From Treponema sp. (GTDB lineage Bacteria; Spirochaetota; Spirochaetia; Treponematales; Treponemataceae), in NCBI GenBank assembly GCA_024695625.1, contig JAILHV010000064.1, forward strand, positions 25,084 through 89,083: a stretch of 64,000 nucleotides of DNA. The letters run 5' to 3'. Of the stretch, positions 10,197-19,771 are shown in pieces (within the stretch, counting starts at the first letter, position 1; every line of letters starts with the position of its first letter). The position numbers were made by a program, and so were the translations under genes. The notes beneath the pieces are model-generated. The model was not told the origin of the DNA, did no database searches, and saw only the letters and a program-made list of their open reading frames with translations.

Positions 10197-12041
10197 ATGA
10201 AAAAAAAGTTACTTTCGTTTTTTGTTTTTGCAGCAGTTTTGGCGTCTGCATTCGCACAGGTTTCTGTTGACCCCGACGACTATTTCTACACCCTCTCCCA
10301 GGGCTGGGAAATACGCGGTCTTACAAAGGCAGCCCCCCCAATGAGGCCTTATCCACTTGCAAACATAAAGCAGATTCTTGAGGATGTAATAGAAAACGGC
10401 ACTCCCACAGACGTTGAGCGCGCCAAGTATTATATGGAAAAAATAACTGGTAAGCCTTGGACTGTAGAAGTTGGTGGCCATGGAACTGCAAAGTTCACCT
10501 TTGAGACTGAATACGACGAGGAAGAGGAAGAGGGCAAGTCCAGCTTTGACGGCTGCGAAAAGAGCCACGGCATGTTTATCCTTGCAAACCCAAAAGTCTA
10601 TGGAGACATTTCCTTCCTTAACGGCCTTGTTTCCATGGGCTACAGTGCAGGTTTTGCAGCATACAAGGGGCACGAGGACGAATTTGTTCCACTCTACACA
10701 AACTCCAAGCACGACACCCGCACGGACGCAATAGAAGCAGGCCCACTGGATGTTTACCTTGACGTAAACGATGCCATCGCAGTAGGAAAGACCCGCATTT
10801 TTGCCCAGGCTGGAATTTACCGCACTGGCTACGGCGACTTTTTTGACGAATGCCCTGCAATGAATGACGATGCCTTCCACAGCGCAAATTTCTCCTTCTC
10901 CGTCTTTAGCGACAAGGTTGCCTACACCCAGATTCTCTCTGCAATCGGTGCTTCAAGCGCTTACGACGGTGAGGAACTTTTCCCGGATAAGTATTTTGCC
11001 TTCCACGCAATAGAAATCAAGCCCAGCCGCAAGTTCTCCGTCACGTATTACGAATCTTGCGTATTTGGACAGCGCATGGACCTTACTTATTTTATCCCCG
11101 CACCCTACATGATTGGCGAGGAGCTTTCGGGCTTTGGCGACAACGTTCAGATGGGGCTAAAATTCAAGATTATTCCTTTTGACAACTTTATGTGGGTAAC
11201 GGACATCTATTCTGACGACACGGACTTGGAGAGCGCACTAAAGCTGGACTTAGACTCCAAGAACCGCTTTGTTCTGCAGAACGGCTTTATCTATACACCG
11301 GAAAATTCTTTCTGCACAAGGCTTGGCTTTAACTATACCGTAATCACTCCATACACCTATTCCCACTGGGAGTATGCGGATGGTTCCTCCGGCGCAATCA
11401 CCGCGGGAACTCCAAGCTACCAGAACTACACGAACAACGGTCTTAGCATGGGGCTTTCCATTCCGCCGAACAGCGACCGCTTTAGCCTTTCTGTAGACAT
11501 GATGCCCAAACCCAACATGAAGATAAAGCTCTTTTCTTCATTCATGAGGCATGGCAATGTCTGCGAAAGCCTTGAAAACGACGAGGCCCTTGTCTACCTT
11601 TCTGCGGACAAAGGCGTCTATTCAACGGACGGCAGCTTGTTCACGCACTCAATGTTCTCCGATCCCGACAACGACATCGGTGAGCATGTTGACACGGCAT
11701 GGAACCACCTTAACTTCCTTACCCAGGACCACAAGATGTATGCCGCAAAGGCTGGCTTTGACCTTAACTATGAATTTCCCAAGCAGAAGTGGGGGCAGTT
11801 TACGCTCAAATTTGGCTATGCCTTTGAGTACGTTCACAATAAGGGCGTAGACAATCCTATGTACGAACCGGTTTCTGGCCTTAAGTTCAACAAGTCTTCA
11901 GGCAAGTACGAGATTAACGATGTTGAGCAGACGGATGCAGAGCTAGAGCAGATTGTGGAAAATTCCAAGGAAGACTGGCTAAGGAATCTTCACGACGAGA
12001 TGAACCATTACATTACGGTGGGCGGTTCATTTAGGTTCTAG
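10197..12041 (+). CDS. Predicted exported outer-membrane beta-barrel-like protein, possible partner of preceding gene
   Basis: 614 aa; signal peptide MKKKLLSFFVFAAVLASAFAQ; C-term DEMNHYITVGGSFRF (aromatic C-terminus); begins 1 bp after the preceding stop. Confidence 0.55.
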   Translation: MKKKLLSFFVFAAVLASAFAQVSVDPDDYFYTLSQGWEIRGLTKAAPPMRPYPLANIKQILEDVIENGTPTDVERAKYYMEKITGKPWTVEVGGHGTAKFTFETEYDEEEEEGKSSFDGCEKSHGMFILANPKVYGDISFLNGLVSMGYSAGFAAYKGHEDEFVPLYTNSKHDTRTDAIEAGPLDVYLDVNDAIAVGKTRIFAQAGIYRTGYGDFFDECPAMNDDAFHSANFSFSVFSDKVAYTQILSAIGASSAYDGEELFPDKYFAFHAIEIKPSRKFSVTYYESCVFGQRMDLTYFIPAPYMIGEELSGFGDNVQMGLKFKIIPFDNFMWVTDIYSDDTDLESALKLDLDSKNRFVLQNGFIYTPENSFCTRLGFNYTVITPYTYSHWEYADGSSGAITAGTPSYQNYTNNGLSMGLSIPPNSDRFSLSVDMMPKPNMKIKLFSSFMRHGNVCESLENDEALVYLSADKGVYSTDGSLFTHSMFSDPDNDIGEHVDTAWNHLNFLTQDHKMYAAKAGFDLNYEFPKQKWGQFTLKFGYAFEYVHNKGVDNPMYEPVSGLKFNKSSGKYEINDVEQTDAELEQIVENSKEDWLRNLHDEMNHYITVGGSFRF

Positions 12042-12064
12042 GCTGGGGATATTTTTCTTTTTAA

Positions 12065-12213
12065 TTTGGACGGCATGTCCTGTTTAACTGAGCCCGCCCC
12101 TAGGGGGCGGTCAAAATTCATGGTGTTCCCCGCTTTCCGGGGTTCCGTGGGTCCCTGCCCACTCCATTGCTGTCGCAACCCGCCTTCGGCGGGCCCCTAC
12201 AATCGGGCGTAGG
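12065..12213 (-). repeat. Copy B of dispersed structured intergenic repeat (bipartite type)
   Basis: Minus strand: CCTACGCCCGATTGTAGGGGC-CCGCCGAAGGCGGG-TTGCGACAGCAATGGAG-TGGGCAGGGACCCACGGAACCCCGGAAAGCGGGG ... GGGCTCAGTTAAACAGGACATGCCGTCCAA. Confidence 0.75.
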
Positions 12214-12258
12214 ATAAAAATCAAGTACCCTGTATAACACAAGAGGAGAAAGCTATTT

Positions 12259-13527
12259 ATGTATTCAGAAATATACCTTGGAAAAGTCGGTGAGCTTAGC
12301 CTTAAGCGCAGTAACATCCGCGTATTTGAAAAGCAGCTTGTTACCAATGCCCGTACCGCTCTTGAAACTGTTGACGCAAAAATCCACACCCAGTCTGGAA
12401 GGCTTTACGTTTCATGCACGCCACAGTCATGCCAGGCGGTTGAGTACATGCTGGACCGCCTTATTGGCATTACAGGCTGGGCAAAGGTTGTAAAGACCCA
12501 GAAGGACATTGGAGCCATAACGGATGCAGTTACCGAACTTGCAAAGAAGGCAAGGGATGCAGGTGCCAAGACCTTTAAGATAGATGCAAGGCGCGAAGAC
12601 AAGTCTTTCCCCCTAAACTCATACGAAATTTGCACCCAGGCTGCAAGCGGGGCCTTTGACTCTGGAATTCTTGCGGTAGACGTTCACAAGCCGGACGTTG
12701 TTATAAGCGTGGAAGTTCGTGACGAATGTTTTGTTTATTCAACTCAGAAAAGAACTTGCCGTGGACTGCCTGTTGGCGTTAGCGGAAAGGGGCTTTTGCT
12801 TCTTAGCGGAGGCTTGGACAGTCCTGTTGCCGGTTACCGCATGATGAGGAGGGGAATGAAGGTTGAATGCGTATACTTCCATTCATACCCGTACACTTCC
12901 GAAGAAGCGCAAAAAAAGGTTGAGGACTTGGCGGAAGTTTTGAGCGGCTATGGCTGCGACACCCACCTTAACATAATTCCCTTTACAGACGTTCAGATGA
13001 AGATAAAGTCAAAGTCTCCACAGGACTACACAACCCTTATGCTTCGCCTCTGCATGATGAAGTGTGCCAACATGCTTGCCCAAAGAATAAATGCCCAGTG
13101 CCTTATTACAGGAGAAAGCCTTGGCCAGGTTGCAAGCCAGACCATGGAGAACATGGCGGTTACGGAAAACTTTGCAGAATACCCGCTTTTGCGCCCCCTT
13201 GTAGGTTTGGACAAGGAAGAAATTACAGACACAGCCATCCAGATTGGAAGCTATGACATTTCTATCCTTCCCTACGAGGACTGCTGCGTTCTCTTTAGCC
13301 CCCGCCATCCTGTCCTAAAGGCAAATGTGGAAGAAGCCAAAAAGATTTACGAAAGCCTTGAAGTTGACCAGCTTGTAGAAGAAGCCTTTAACAACCGCAA
13401 GATTATCCGCTATGCCCTTAGGGACACCATAGGCAAGAAGTGGGCCACAAAGCCTTACCGCGTACAGGCGGGGAATGTGGTGCAGGGTAGCGATGTGCGC
13501 AGTGGCAATGCAGAAGGAACTGAATAA
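12259..13527 (+). CDS. thiI: tRNA 4-thiouridine synthase ThiI (THUMP + PP-loop, no rhodanese domain)
   Basis: 422 aa; LLLLSGGLDSPVAGYRMMRRG PP-loop, YEDCCVLFSPRHP cysteine motif. Confidence 0.93.
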   Translation: MYSEIYLGKVGELSLKRSNIRVFEKQLVTNARTALETVDAKIHTQSGRLYVSCTPQSCQAVEYMLDRLIGITGWAKVVKTQKDIGAITDAVTELAKKARDAGAKTFKIDARREDKSFPLNSYEICTQAASGAFDSGILAVDVHKPDVVISVEVRDECFVYSTQKRTCRGLPVGVSGKGLLLLSGGLDSPVAGYRMMRRGMKVECVYFHSYPYTSEEAQKKVEDLAEVLSGYGCDTHLNIIPFTDVQMKIKSKSPQDYTTLMLRLCMMKCANMLAQRINAQCLITGESLGQVASQTMENMAVTENFAEYPLLRPLVGLDKEEITDTAIQIGSYDISILPYEDCCVLFSPRHPVLKANVEEAKKIYESLEVDQLVEEAFNNRKIIRYALRDTIGKKWATKPYRVQAGNVVQGSDVRSGNAEGTE

Positions 13528-13618
13528 ATTTGCTTACCGTGGTCTTTCCCTAATAAAAGGCTCTTTTTATGCCGATACTCAAAAAGTGAAAAACCGTCCT
13601 GAATTTTATAAGAAATTT

Positions 13619-14827
13619 ATGCCCTTAAAAGGCATTTTACTCATATTTGCAGGCCTCTGCCTCGTGCAGGGGACTATTTTGACCGCACAGGAAAGTGCTG
13701 CCCCTGCCACTAATGCTGCCACAGCAGTAGAAGTTGTTGCAGACGACAGCGTTCCTCTTTTGCTTGAAGGAATCTGGGAGAATTCCAACCGCTACGTTGT
13801 CTTTGACACAGACTACATTGCTTCGGACAACCGTGCAATTCCCAACATTGTGCTAAAGACCTTCTACCAGTGGTACGACGACCGCGCCGCAGAAAGCCCA
13901 GAATACTCTGCAAAGAACAAGCGCGACAGGAACAACACGACGCCTGCAAACCCGGAGCGCATCCTTTTGCATTTTACGCCCCTTACCGATGAGCTTTTTA
14001 CTCCTGAATACAAAATAAACGTTACCCAGGACGACGGCGACATTCTTACCGCAGACGGTGAGTGCAGCGGTGCCTGGGACATGCAGATTACCTATTCAAG
14101 CCACAAGCTTGGCGGAAAAAACACCTACCACGTGCCCATTGCCGTTATTGGAAACAAGCTCTACCTAAAATTCCGCGTTAAGGCGGAAAACAGCGATTCT
14201 GTGGATGTTTCAACTGTCTTGGACGGAAGCGTAAACGACGTTGCAAGCAAAGAGGCAGGTTATTGGCTGGATGCAGGAAATGCAAACGGCATATTGGTAA
14301 GCCCGCCTGTTTCCAGCGAAGAACTTTTGTCCTACCTCGTTACTGATTCTGCCGTCTACCCGGTACGCTACTGGGAGACAGACATGGAGTACGATGCCAA
14401 CGCAAGGGCAAGACTTGACGACGGGGAAAATTCATATTACGTTCCAAAGCATTTGCTTGTTGGTGGCCTTGTCTACACATGCACACTAGGAAGAAGGACA
14501 CAGATACGCAACGTGCAGAAAAGAGAAAAGCTTCCTGAGCCTTACTCCATGAACAGCGTGCTGGTGGAAAAGCATGCCGTTACGGAAGAGGACAAGCCCA
14601 TAACATACAGGGTGCGCACTTCTACGATACTTGTATTTGGAGAGCCATACCTTACGCTTACGGATGGAACCCGTACCTTGGAAGAGATTGTCCAGGCCGC
14701 CAACAGCAGAAAGAAGCCGCCTAGAAAGCCGCTCTTCCCGCCCCACGGCGTACTTGACTTTGACTGGAGCATTATTGAAGACCCGCCAAAAGACTACAAC
14801 CGCCGCATGCTGGACTTGGGTAAATAA
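13619..14827 (+). CDS. Hypothetical exported protein
   Basis: ORF track 13475..14827; internal ATG at 13619 gives a clear signal peptide (MPLKGILLIFAGLCLVQGTILTAQES) and removes the overlap with thiI. Confidence 0.6.
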   Translation: MPLKGILLIFAGLCLVQGTILTAQESAAPATNAATAVEVVADDSVPLLLEGIWENSNRYVVFDTDYIASDNRAIPNIVLKTFYQWYDDRAAESPEYSAKNKRDRNNTTPANPERILLHFTPLTDELFTPEYKINVTQDDGDILTADGECSGAWDMQITYSSHKLGGKNTYHVPIAVIGNKLYLKFRVKAENSDSVDVSTVLDGSVNDVASKEAGYWLDAGNANGILVSPPVSSEELLSYLVTDSAVYPVRYWETDMEYDANARARLDDGENSYYVPKHLLVGGLVYTCTLGRRTQIRNVQKREKLPEPYSMNSVLVEKHAVTEEDKPITYRVRTSTILVFGEPYLTLTDGTRTLEEIVQAANSRKKPPRKPLFPPHGVLDFDWSIIEDPPKDYNRRMLDLGK

Positions 14828-15430
14828 TTATTTGTTCACTTTTACAATCTGAATGTAATCTAGGCATAGCGGCTTATAGCCCTTTGCATTTTTTACGGTA
14901 GGAAAATAAAGTTCCATGCTTACTGTCTGCTTTTCTTCCAGCGTGATGGTGCAGGGGCAGCGGGTGGTAAGCTCGTAATATCCCAACGGTGGGTTGCTTG
15001 GGTAAAAGTTGTGCTGTAAAAAGAAGCTGCTTTCCCCGCTTTTGTTTTTTCCTTCAAGGGCCATCTTTATTGTAGCAAATTTATTGTTGAAGGCTTTTTC
15101 GCATACCATTATTTCGTATGTTCCGGCATCCAGCGTTACTGTGGCCTTTGCAGTGCAGGCTGGGACATACGGTGAGACCAGAAGGCTTGCGTGTGCGCTT
15201 GCATTCATGTCGAATAAGCGTCCAGCCGTTACTTCTTCAAGCTTTTCTTTTTGGGGCAAGACCTTTCCGCCGGATTCAAGGAGCATGTCCTCTGCCTCTA
15301 TCTTTATTCCTCCGCCTGTAAATTCAAAGGACGGAATGATGTATGCATCTTTTGAAAATGCAAAGCCAGATGCCAATACCAAGGCACAAAGTACAAGGCA
15401 AGATTTAAAAGTCGTTTTCTTCATATTCAT
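14828..15430 (-). CDS. Hypothetical exported protein, carbohydrate-binding-like fold suspected
   Basis: Track ORF 14828..15616; ATG at 15430 gives MNMKKTTFKSCLVLCALVLASGFAFSKDAYIIPSF signal peptide; the extended N-terminus is translated repeat DNA. Confidence 0.55.
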   Translation of the reverse strand: MNMKKTTFKSCLVLCALVLASGFAFSKDAYIIPSFEFTGGGIKIEAEDMLLESGGKVLPQKEKLEEVTAGRLFDMNASAHASLLVSPYVPACTAKATVTLDAGTYEIMVCEKAFNNKFATIKMALEGKNKSGESSFFLQHNFYPSNPPLGYYELTTRCPCTITLEEKQTVSMELYFPTVKNAKGYKPLCLDYIQIVKVNK

Positions 15431-15530
15431 ATCCTTTTGCGCTTTATAAAAAACTGCACTGGTTCTTGAAAGCACCAAGCATTTTAATTTTTTTGCAGCA
15501 TAAAAAATTTTTTGCAAACAACAAAGGCAC

Positions 15531-15599
15531 GGCCGGGATTGGAGCCCCTTTAGTAGCCGAAGGCTATGAGCGGATAGCGAAGGGCGGAAAGCCCTTAGC
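15531..15599 (+). repeat. Copy D, divergent member of the intergenic repeat family
   Basis: GGCCGGGATTGGAGCCCCTTTAGTAGCCGAAGGCTATGAGCGGATAGCGAAGGGCGGAAAGCCC; TAGCCGAAGGCTA and GGGCGGAAAGCCC hairpins; keeps the GATTG..GGAAAGC spacing theme. Confidence 0.45.
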
Positions 15600-15623
15600 A
15601 AACAAAAGCGCCGCAAAAAAATC

Positions 15624-17654
15624 CTACAGCTTTGGCACGTGTGGCTTGGCCATGTTCCTTAGCATATTTTGGAGCATCTCGTGTGCCGCGTCCGCATCAA
15701 CTTCCTTTGAAGGCTCATGGTATTTTACCAGATTTTGCGGTATTTCATCAAGGAAGCGGCTGGGCTCGCAGTCAACAGAAGCATTCATTTTGCGCCTCTT
15801 CCTGCAGGAGGAAATAAAGAGCCTGTCCCGCGCCCGCGTTACTGCAACGTAAAAAAGACGGCGTTCTTCTTCTATTGCATTGTCTCCGCCTTCTTCAACT
15901 GCACGCGCATGTGGCATGAGGCCTTCCTCCGCACCCGCAATGAATACTACCGGGAATTCAAGCCCCTTGCTGGCATGGACCGTCATAAGGTTCACCTTTC
16001 CCTTGTCCGCTTCTCCGTCGTCAAGGTCGTCGCGGCTAAGAAGGGTAATGCGGTTAAGGTAGGCATAAAGGCTTGTGTCGTCGTGCTGGGGATTGTTCTC
16101 CCACTGCTCCATGCTCTTTATAAGGCTTTCTATGTTCATGTACTTGAATCGGGCAGCCTTTTCGCTTTTTGGGTTTTCTGCAATTAAGAAGTCAAAGTAG
16201 TTTATGTCCGTAACCATCTGCTTTACTTTTTTGCTGAGTCCTTTTCCGCTTAGCATTGTCTTGTTGTTTTCTATTAATTGGCAGAAGGTTTTTAGGCTTT
16301 CCAATGCGCTGTCGCTTACAGGGCATTCGTCTTCCCCGCATTCCAGGACTGCCTGTATTGCTTCCCAAAGGGAGACACCAAGTCTTGCTGCAACGGTATT
16401 CAGTGCCTCTATTGAAGTTCGGCCGATTCCCCTTCGCGGAGTGTTTATTATGCGAAGGAGGTTTATGTCGTCGTCGTGGTTGGAGATTACGCGCAGGTAG
16501 CTTATTATGTCTTTTATTTCTTTGCGTTCAAAGAAGGATGTTCCTCCGCTCATCACGTAGGGAATGTTTGCTTCTAGGAAGGCTTCTTCTATTGCCCGGC
16601 TCTGGGTGTTTGCCCTCATCAGAACGCCAAAGTCGTCGTACTTGCGCTTTTCTTCTATACAAATGCCCTGTATTCCGTCTGCTATGAAGTCTGCTTCTGC
16701 GGCTTCGTTTTCCGGCATGTAGATTTCTATGGGCTTTCCTTCTCCGTTGCCGCTCCAAAGCTCTTTGTCCTTGCGGTTGGTGTTGTGCTTTATTACTCCG
16801 TTTGCGGCGGCAAGAATTGTTCCTGTTGAGCGGTAGTTCTGTTCAAGCCTTATTTCCTGAACTTCCGGGAAGTCTTTTTCAAAGTTCAGGATGTTCTGGT
16901 AGTCGGCACCCCTCCAGCTGTAGATTGACTGGTCATCGTCACCAACGACTGCCACGTTCTTGTCTGCCAGTATGTGCATCATCTCGTACTGCTGGTGGCT
17001 TGTGTCCTGGAATTCGTCCACCATGATGTACTTGTAGCGGTTGCGGTAGGCTTCCAGAATGTCCGGGTGTTCACGCCAGAGTTTTATTGGCAGGGTGATA
17101 AGGTCGTCAAAGTCAACCGAATTGTAGACTTTAAGGCCTTCCTGGTAGCTTTCGTACAGTTCCCTGTACATGGAATTTTCTGCGTTCCAGTTTTTGCGCC
17201 CGGTTTTTATGTCGCTAAAGATTCCGCCTATCTTGTAAACGTCCATTGCATCGCCTGTAAAATGTAGCTCACGGCCTGTTTCTTTTATTAGGGCGTAGCG
17301 ATCCGTTTCGTCGTAGATTGAAAAATTTTCCCTGTAACCCAACGCTTGGATGTCCTGACGCAGAACCCTTACTCCGAATGCGTGGAATGTGCTTATGGTA
17401 AGGTTCTGAAGCTTTTTGTTTGTAAGGCCTTTTATTCGGTCAGACATTTCTTTTGCGGCCTTGTTGGTAAAGGTTAGGGCAAGAATCTGGCTCTGGGGAA
17501 TGCCGTGTTCAAGCATGTTTGCAATGCGGCATGTGATTACGCGTGTCTTTCCGCTGCCTGCGCCTGCAATTATGAGTATTGCGCCTTCCAGTGTGGTTAC
17601 AGCCCGGTACTGTTCGGGGTTGAGCTCTGATTTTAAGTCTTCTTCCAGTGACAT
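15624..17654 (-). CDS. UvrD/Rep/PcrA-family ATP-dependent DNA helicase
   Basis: 676 aa; LNPEQYRAV Q motif, GAGSGKTRV Walker A, VDEFQDT, GDDDQSIYSWRGAD, VNLMTVHASKGLEFPVVF, AVTRAR. Confidence 0.95.
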   Translation of the reverse strand: MSLEEDLKSELNPEQYRAVTTLEGAILIIAGAGSGKTRVITCRIANMLEHGIPQSQILALTFTNKAAKEMSDRIKGLTNKKLQNLTISTFHAFGVRVLRQDIQALGYRENFSIYDETDRYALIKETGRELHFTGDAMDVYKIGGIFSDIKTGRKNWNAENSMYRELYESYQEGLKVYNSVDFDDLITLPIKLWREHPDILEAYRNRYKYIMVDEFQDTSHQQYEMMHILADKNVAVVGDDDQSIYSWRGADYQNILNFEKDFPEVQEIRLEQNYRSTGTILAAANGVIKHNTNRKDKELWSGNGEGKPIEIYMPENEAAEADFIADGIQGICIEEKRKYDDFGVLMRANTQSRAIEEAFLEANIPYVMSGGTSFFERKEIKDIISYLRVISNHDDDINLLRIINTPRRGIGRTSIEALNTVAARLGVSLWEAIQAVLECGEDECPVSDSALESLKTFCQLIENNKTMLSGKGLSKKVKQMVTDINYFDFLIAENPKSEKAARFKYMNIESLIKSMEQWENNPQHDDTSLYAYLNRITLLSRDDLDDGEADKGKVNLMTVHASKGLEFPVVFIAGAEEGLMPHARAVEEGGDNAIEEERRLFYVAVTRARDRLFISSCRKRRKMNASVDCEPSRFLDEIPQNLVKYHEPSKEVDADAAHEMLQNMLRNMAKPHVPKL

Positions 17655-17721
17655 AGGGCATTATTGTAACGATAAAAGGCAAATCTGGCAACAGATGAAT
17701 TCAATTAATATCGAATAGTTC

Positions 17722-17750
17722 TTGACGAGAACACCCCCGCTCATTAGAAT
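17722..17750 (+). promoter_or_regulatory. Sigma-70-type promoter for the poly(A) polymerase-like gene
   Basis: TTGACG (17722-17727) - 17 bp - TAGAAT (17745-17750), 9 bp upstream of the GTG start at 17760. Confidence 0.6.
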
Positions 17751-17759
17751 ATATCCACT

Positions 17760-18866
17760 GTGCTAATTCGATATTCAACGGACAGCAAGGGTAGGCCCGT
17801 CAAGAAAGCTGTCGTATATACTAAAAAAGAACATAATATTTCTCTTAAAGACGTGGATCCGGATGCAATCTACATTATAAACAGGCTCCGGGAGACAGGT
17901 TTTGCATCTTACATAGTAGGTGGAGCCGTCAGAGACCTTATAATAGGAAACAAACCCAAGGATTTTGACATCGTTACAGATGCGACGCCCAGCCGCATTA
18001 AGAAAATATTCAGAAATTCCCGGATTATTGGCAAAAGATTCCGCCTCGTGCACGTTTTTACTTCAACAAAGATTTTTGAAGTCTGCACCTTCCGCTCGAT
18101 TGTTGACGGTTCTGTGGGAAATGCCTTTGGAACCATGGATGAGGACGTAAAAAGAAGGGACTTTACGCTGAACGCCCTTTACTACGACCCCGTAAAGGAG
18201 CAGGTGATAGACTATGTTGGCGGTGTAAAGGACATAAGGAAGGGAATTGTCCGCCCGGTAATTCCCATCGACAGGATTTTTATAGAAGACCCGGTGCGCA
18301 TGCTGCGTGCGGTAAAATATGGTGCAACTACAAAGTGCCGGCTTCCGCGCTCGCTAAAAAAGAAGATCCGCGAGTCGTCCCAGCTTTTATCACCGGTTTC
18401 GCCTTCACGCCTTACCGAAGAGCTTTTGAAAATAATCAATTCTGGACACGCATTTGACATAGTGACCCATGCACTGGATGCAAACCTCTACGAATACCTG
18501 CAGCCAGCGGCCACTAACATTATGATGGACAACAAAAAGTATGCAAAGGCATACCTTGAAAGCATAAGGGAACTGGACAGGGCATCTGCCGAAAACCCGC
18601 AGATGAGGCTGGGGGAAAGGCTCTGCTACATTCTGCGGGACTTTGTGGATGGCCTTACTGACTGGAGTGCAGAGGCAAAGTCCTCTTCACCGTCTGACCT
18701 TTACAAGCGTACATGGGAAAGGTGCAGGAATTTCATTCTTCCAATGAATCCCCAGAGGACGGAACTGGAATTTGCAATAAGGAAAATTCTTTCTTCTTAC
18801 GGAATCAATGTGAAGATGCCAAAAAGGCATACCCGCTACATTCCCAAAGATGATGATGAATATTGA
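17760..18866 (+). CDS. pcnB: Poly(A) polymerase / tRNA nucleotidyltransferase family protein (PcnB-like)
   Basis: 368 aa; SYIVGGAVRDLIIGNKPKDFDIVTDATPSRIKKIFRNSRIIGKRFRLVHV, RRDFTLNALYYD; GTG start. Confidence 0.88.
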   Translation: MLIRYSTDSKGRPVKKAVVYTKKEHNISLKDVDPDAIYIINRLRETGFASYIVGGAVRDLIIGNKPKDFDIVTDATPSRIKKIFRNSRIIGKRFRLVHVFTSTKIFEVCTFRSIVDGSVGNAFGTMDEDVKRRDFTLNALYYDPVKEQVIDYVGGVKDIRKGIVRPVIPIDRIFIEDPVRMLRAVKYGATTKCRLPRSLKKKIRESSQLLSPVSPSRLTEELLKIINSGHAFDIVTHALDANLYEYLQPAATNIMMDNKKYAKAYLESIRELDRASAENPQMRLGERLCYILRDFVDGLTDWSAEAKSSSPSDLYKRTWERCRNFILPMNPQRTELEFAIRKILSSYGINVKMPKRHTRYIPKDDDEY

Positions 18867-18876
18867 TTAAAAAAAA

Positions 18877-19764
18877 CTATCTGCGCCCGGTTGATGCAAC
18901 TGTTGCCGCCGTAATCTTGTCTATGATTATGCTCACTTCCTCCACAAGGATTCCAGTGTAGCGCTCAATGTTGTCGATGATGTACTGCTGCAAGTTGTGG
19001 ATAAGGCCCGTAAGCTGCTTTCCAAAGGGTACGTCCACCGTAATAATCAGGCGGTAACCGTGGCTGTCCGTTTTTATCGTAAGCTTTTTTACCCTGATTT
19101 CCTTGTCGAACTCGCACACGCAGTGCAGGGTCATCTGGCTGAGTGCTGCCTCCGAAATTTCTATGCGACCCTTCTTGCTGAATTCCGGGGTGACTATGGA
19201 CTTTTCAGAGAGGGTTGCCTCCTTTTTCCCGCTTATGCGGACCTTGCGCTTTGAAAGGAATTCGCGGATTGACTTGTAGAAAATCCTGGGGTAGCTGCGC
19301 TTTACCTCTATTGCGGGGACAGGAATTACATGCTTGCCCTCTATCTGCCTTGAACGGATGGCCTTTTCTATGTCCTCGCGGGATGCGATTTCTTCTATTT
19401 TAATGATTTTCTGGGGTGGCGGCAGCTGCAGGCGGAGTGCTATTTTCTGCACCATCTTTTCGCTTGTGCCTATGAGAAGTATACTCTTGATTTTGTTTTT
19501 TTGAAGGACGCGGGCAACCTGGTCGCGGTGCTCTTTGTCGTCAAAAAGCGCCACGCGTACGGCTCCCATGTAGGTCTTTTCGTGCTTGGCCGACTTTCCC
19601 GCAAGAATTTTGTCATCCTGAATCAAAAGGCCATCGTCTATAAGAGCCTTTATTCCGTATTTTTGAGAAAGAAGTTTTGCCCTAAAGCTTTTGCCGGTAC
19701 CGCTTTCGCCAACAAGTGCGTAAACCTGGATGCCCCTGTTTGCAAGTTTTGAAAAAATGCTCAT
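18877..19764 (-). CDS. P-loop NTPase domain fused to Asp23/Gls24-like C-terminal domain
   Basis: 295 aa; Walker A LVGESGTGKSFRAK near N-term; C-term GRIEISEAALSQMTLHCVCEFDKEIRVKKLTIKTDSHGYRLIITVDVPFGKQLTGLIHNLQQYIIDNIERYTGILVEEVSIIIDKI resembles Asp23. Confidence 0.65.
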   Translation of the reverse strand: MSIFSKLANRGIQVYALVGESGTGKSFRAKLLSQKYGIKALIDDGLLIQDDKILAGKSAKHEKTYMGAVRVALFDDKEHRDQVARVLQKNKIKSILLIGTSEKMVQKIALRLQLPPPQKIIKIEEIASREDIEKAIRSRQIEGKHVIPVPAIEVKRSYPRIFYKSIREFLSKRKVRISGKKEATLSEKSIVTPEFSKKGRIEISEAALSQMTLHCVCEFDKEIRVKKLTIKTDSHGYRLIITVDVPFGKQLTGLIHNLQQYIIDNIERYTGILVEEVSIIIDKITAATVASTGRR

Positions 19765-19771
19765 CTTTACA

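Noticed and set aside
10209-10880. 223-aa minus-strand ORF antisense to the second barrel-like gene
   Set aside because: Complement of a strongly coding frame with codon bias on the plus strand; Cys/Val-rich shadow ORF.
12111-12389. 92-aa minus-strand ORF
   Set aside because: Spans repeat copy B and the antisense of the thiI start; no plausible start context.
13475-13618. N-terminal extension of the 13475..14827 ORF
   Set aside because: Overlaps the end of thiI in another frame; the signal peptide starts at 13619.
15431-15616. N-terminal extension of the 14828..15616 ORF
   Set aside because: Reads through repeat copy D; the signal peptide begins at 15430.
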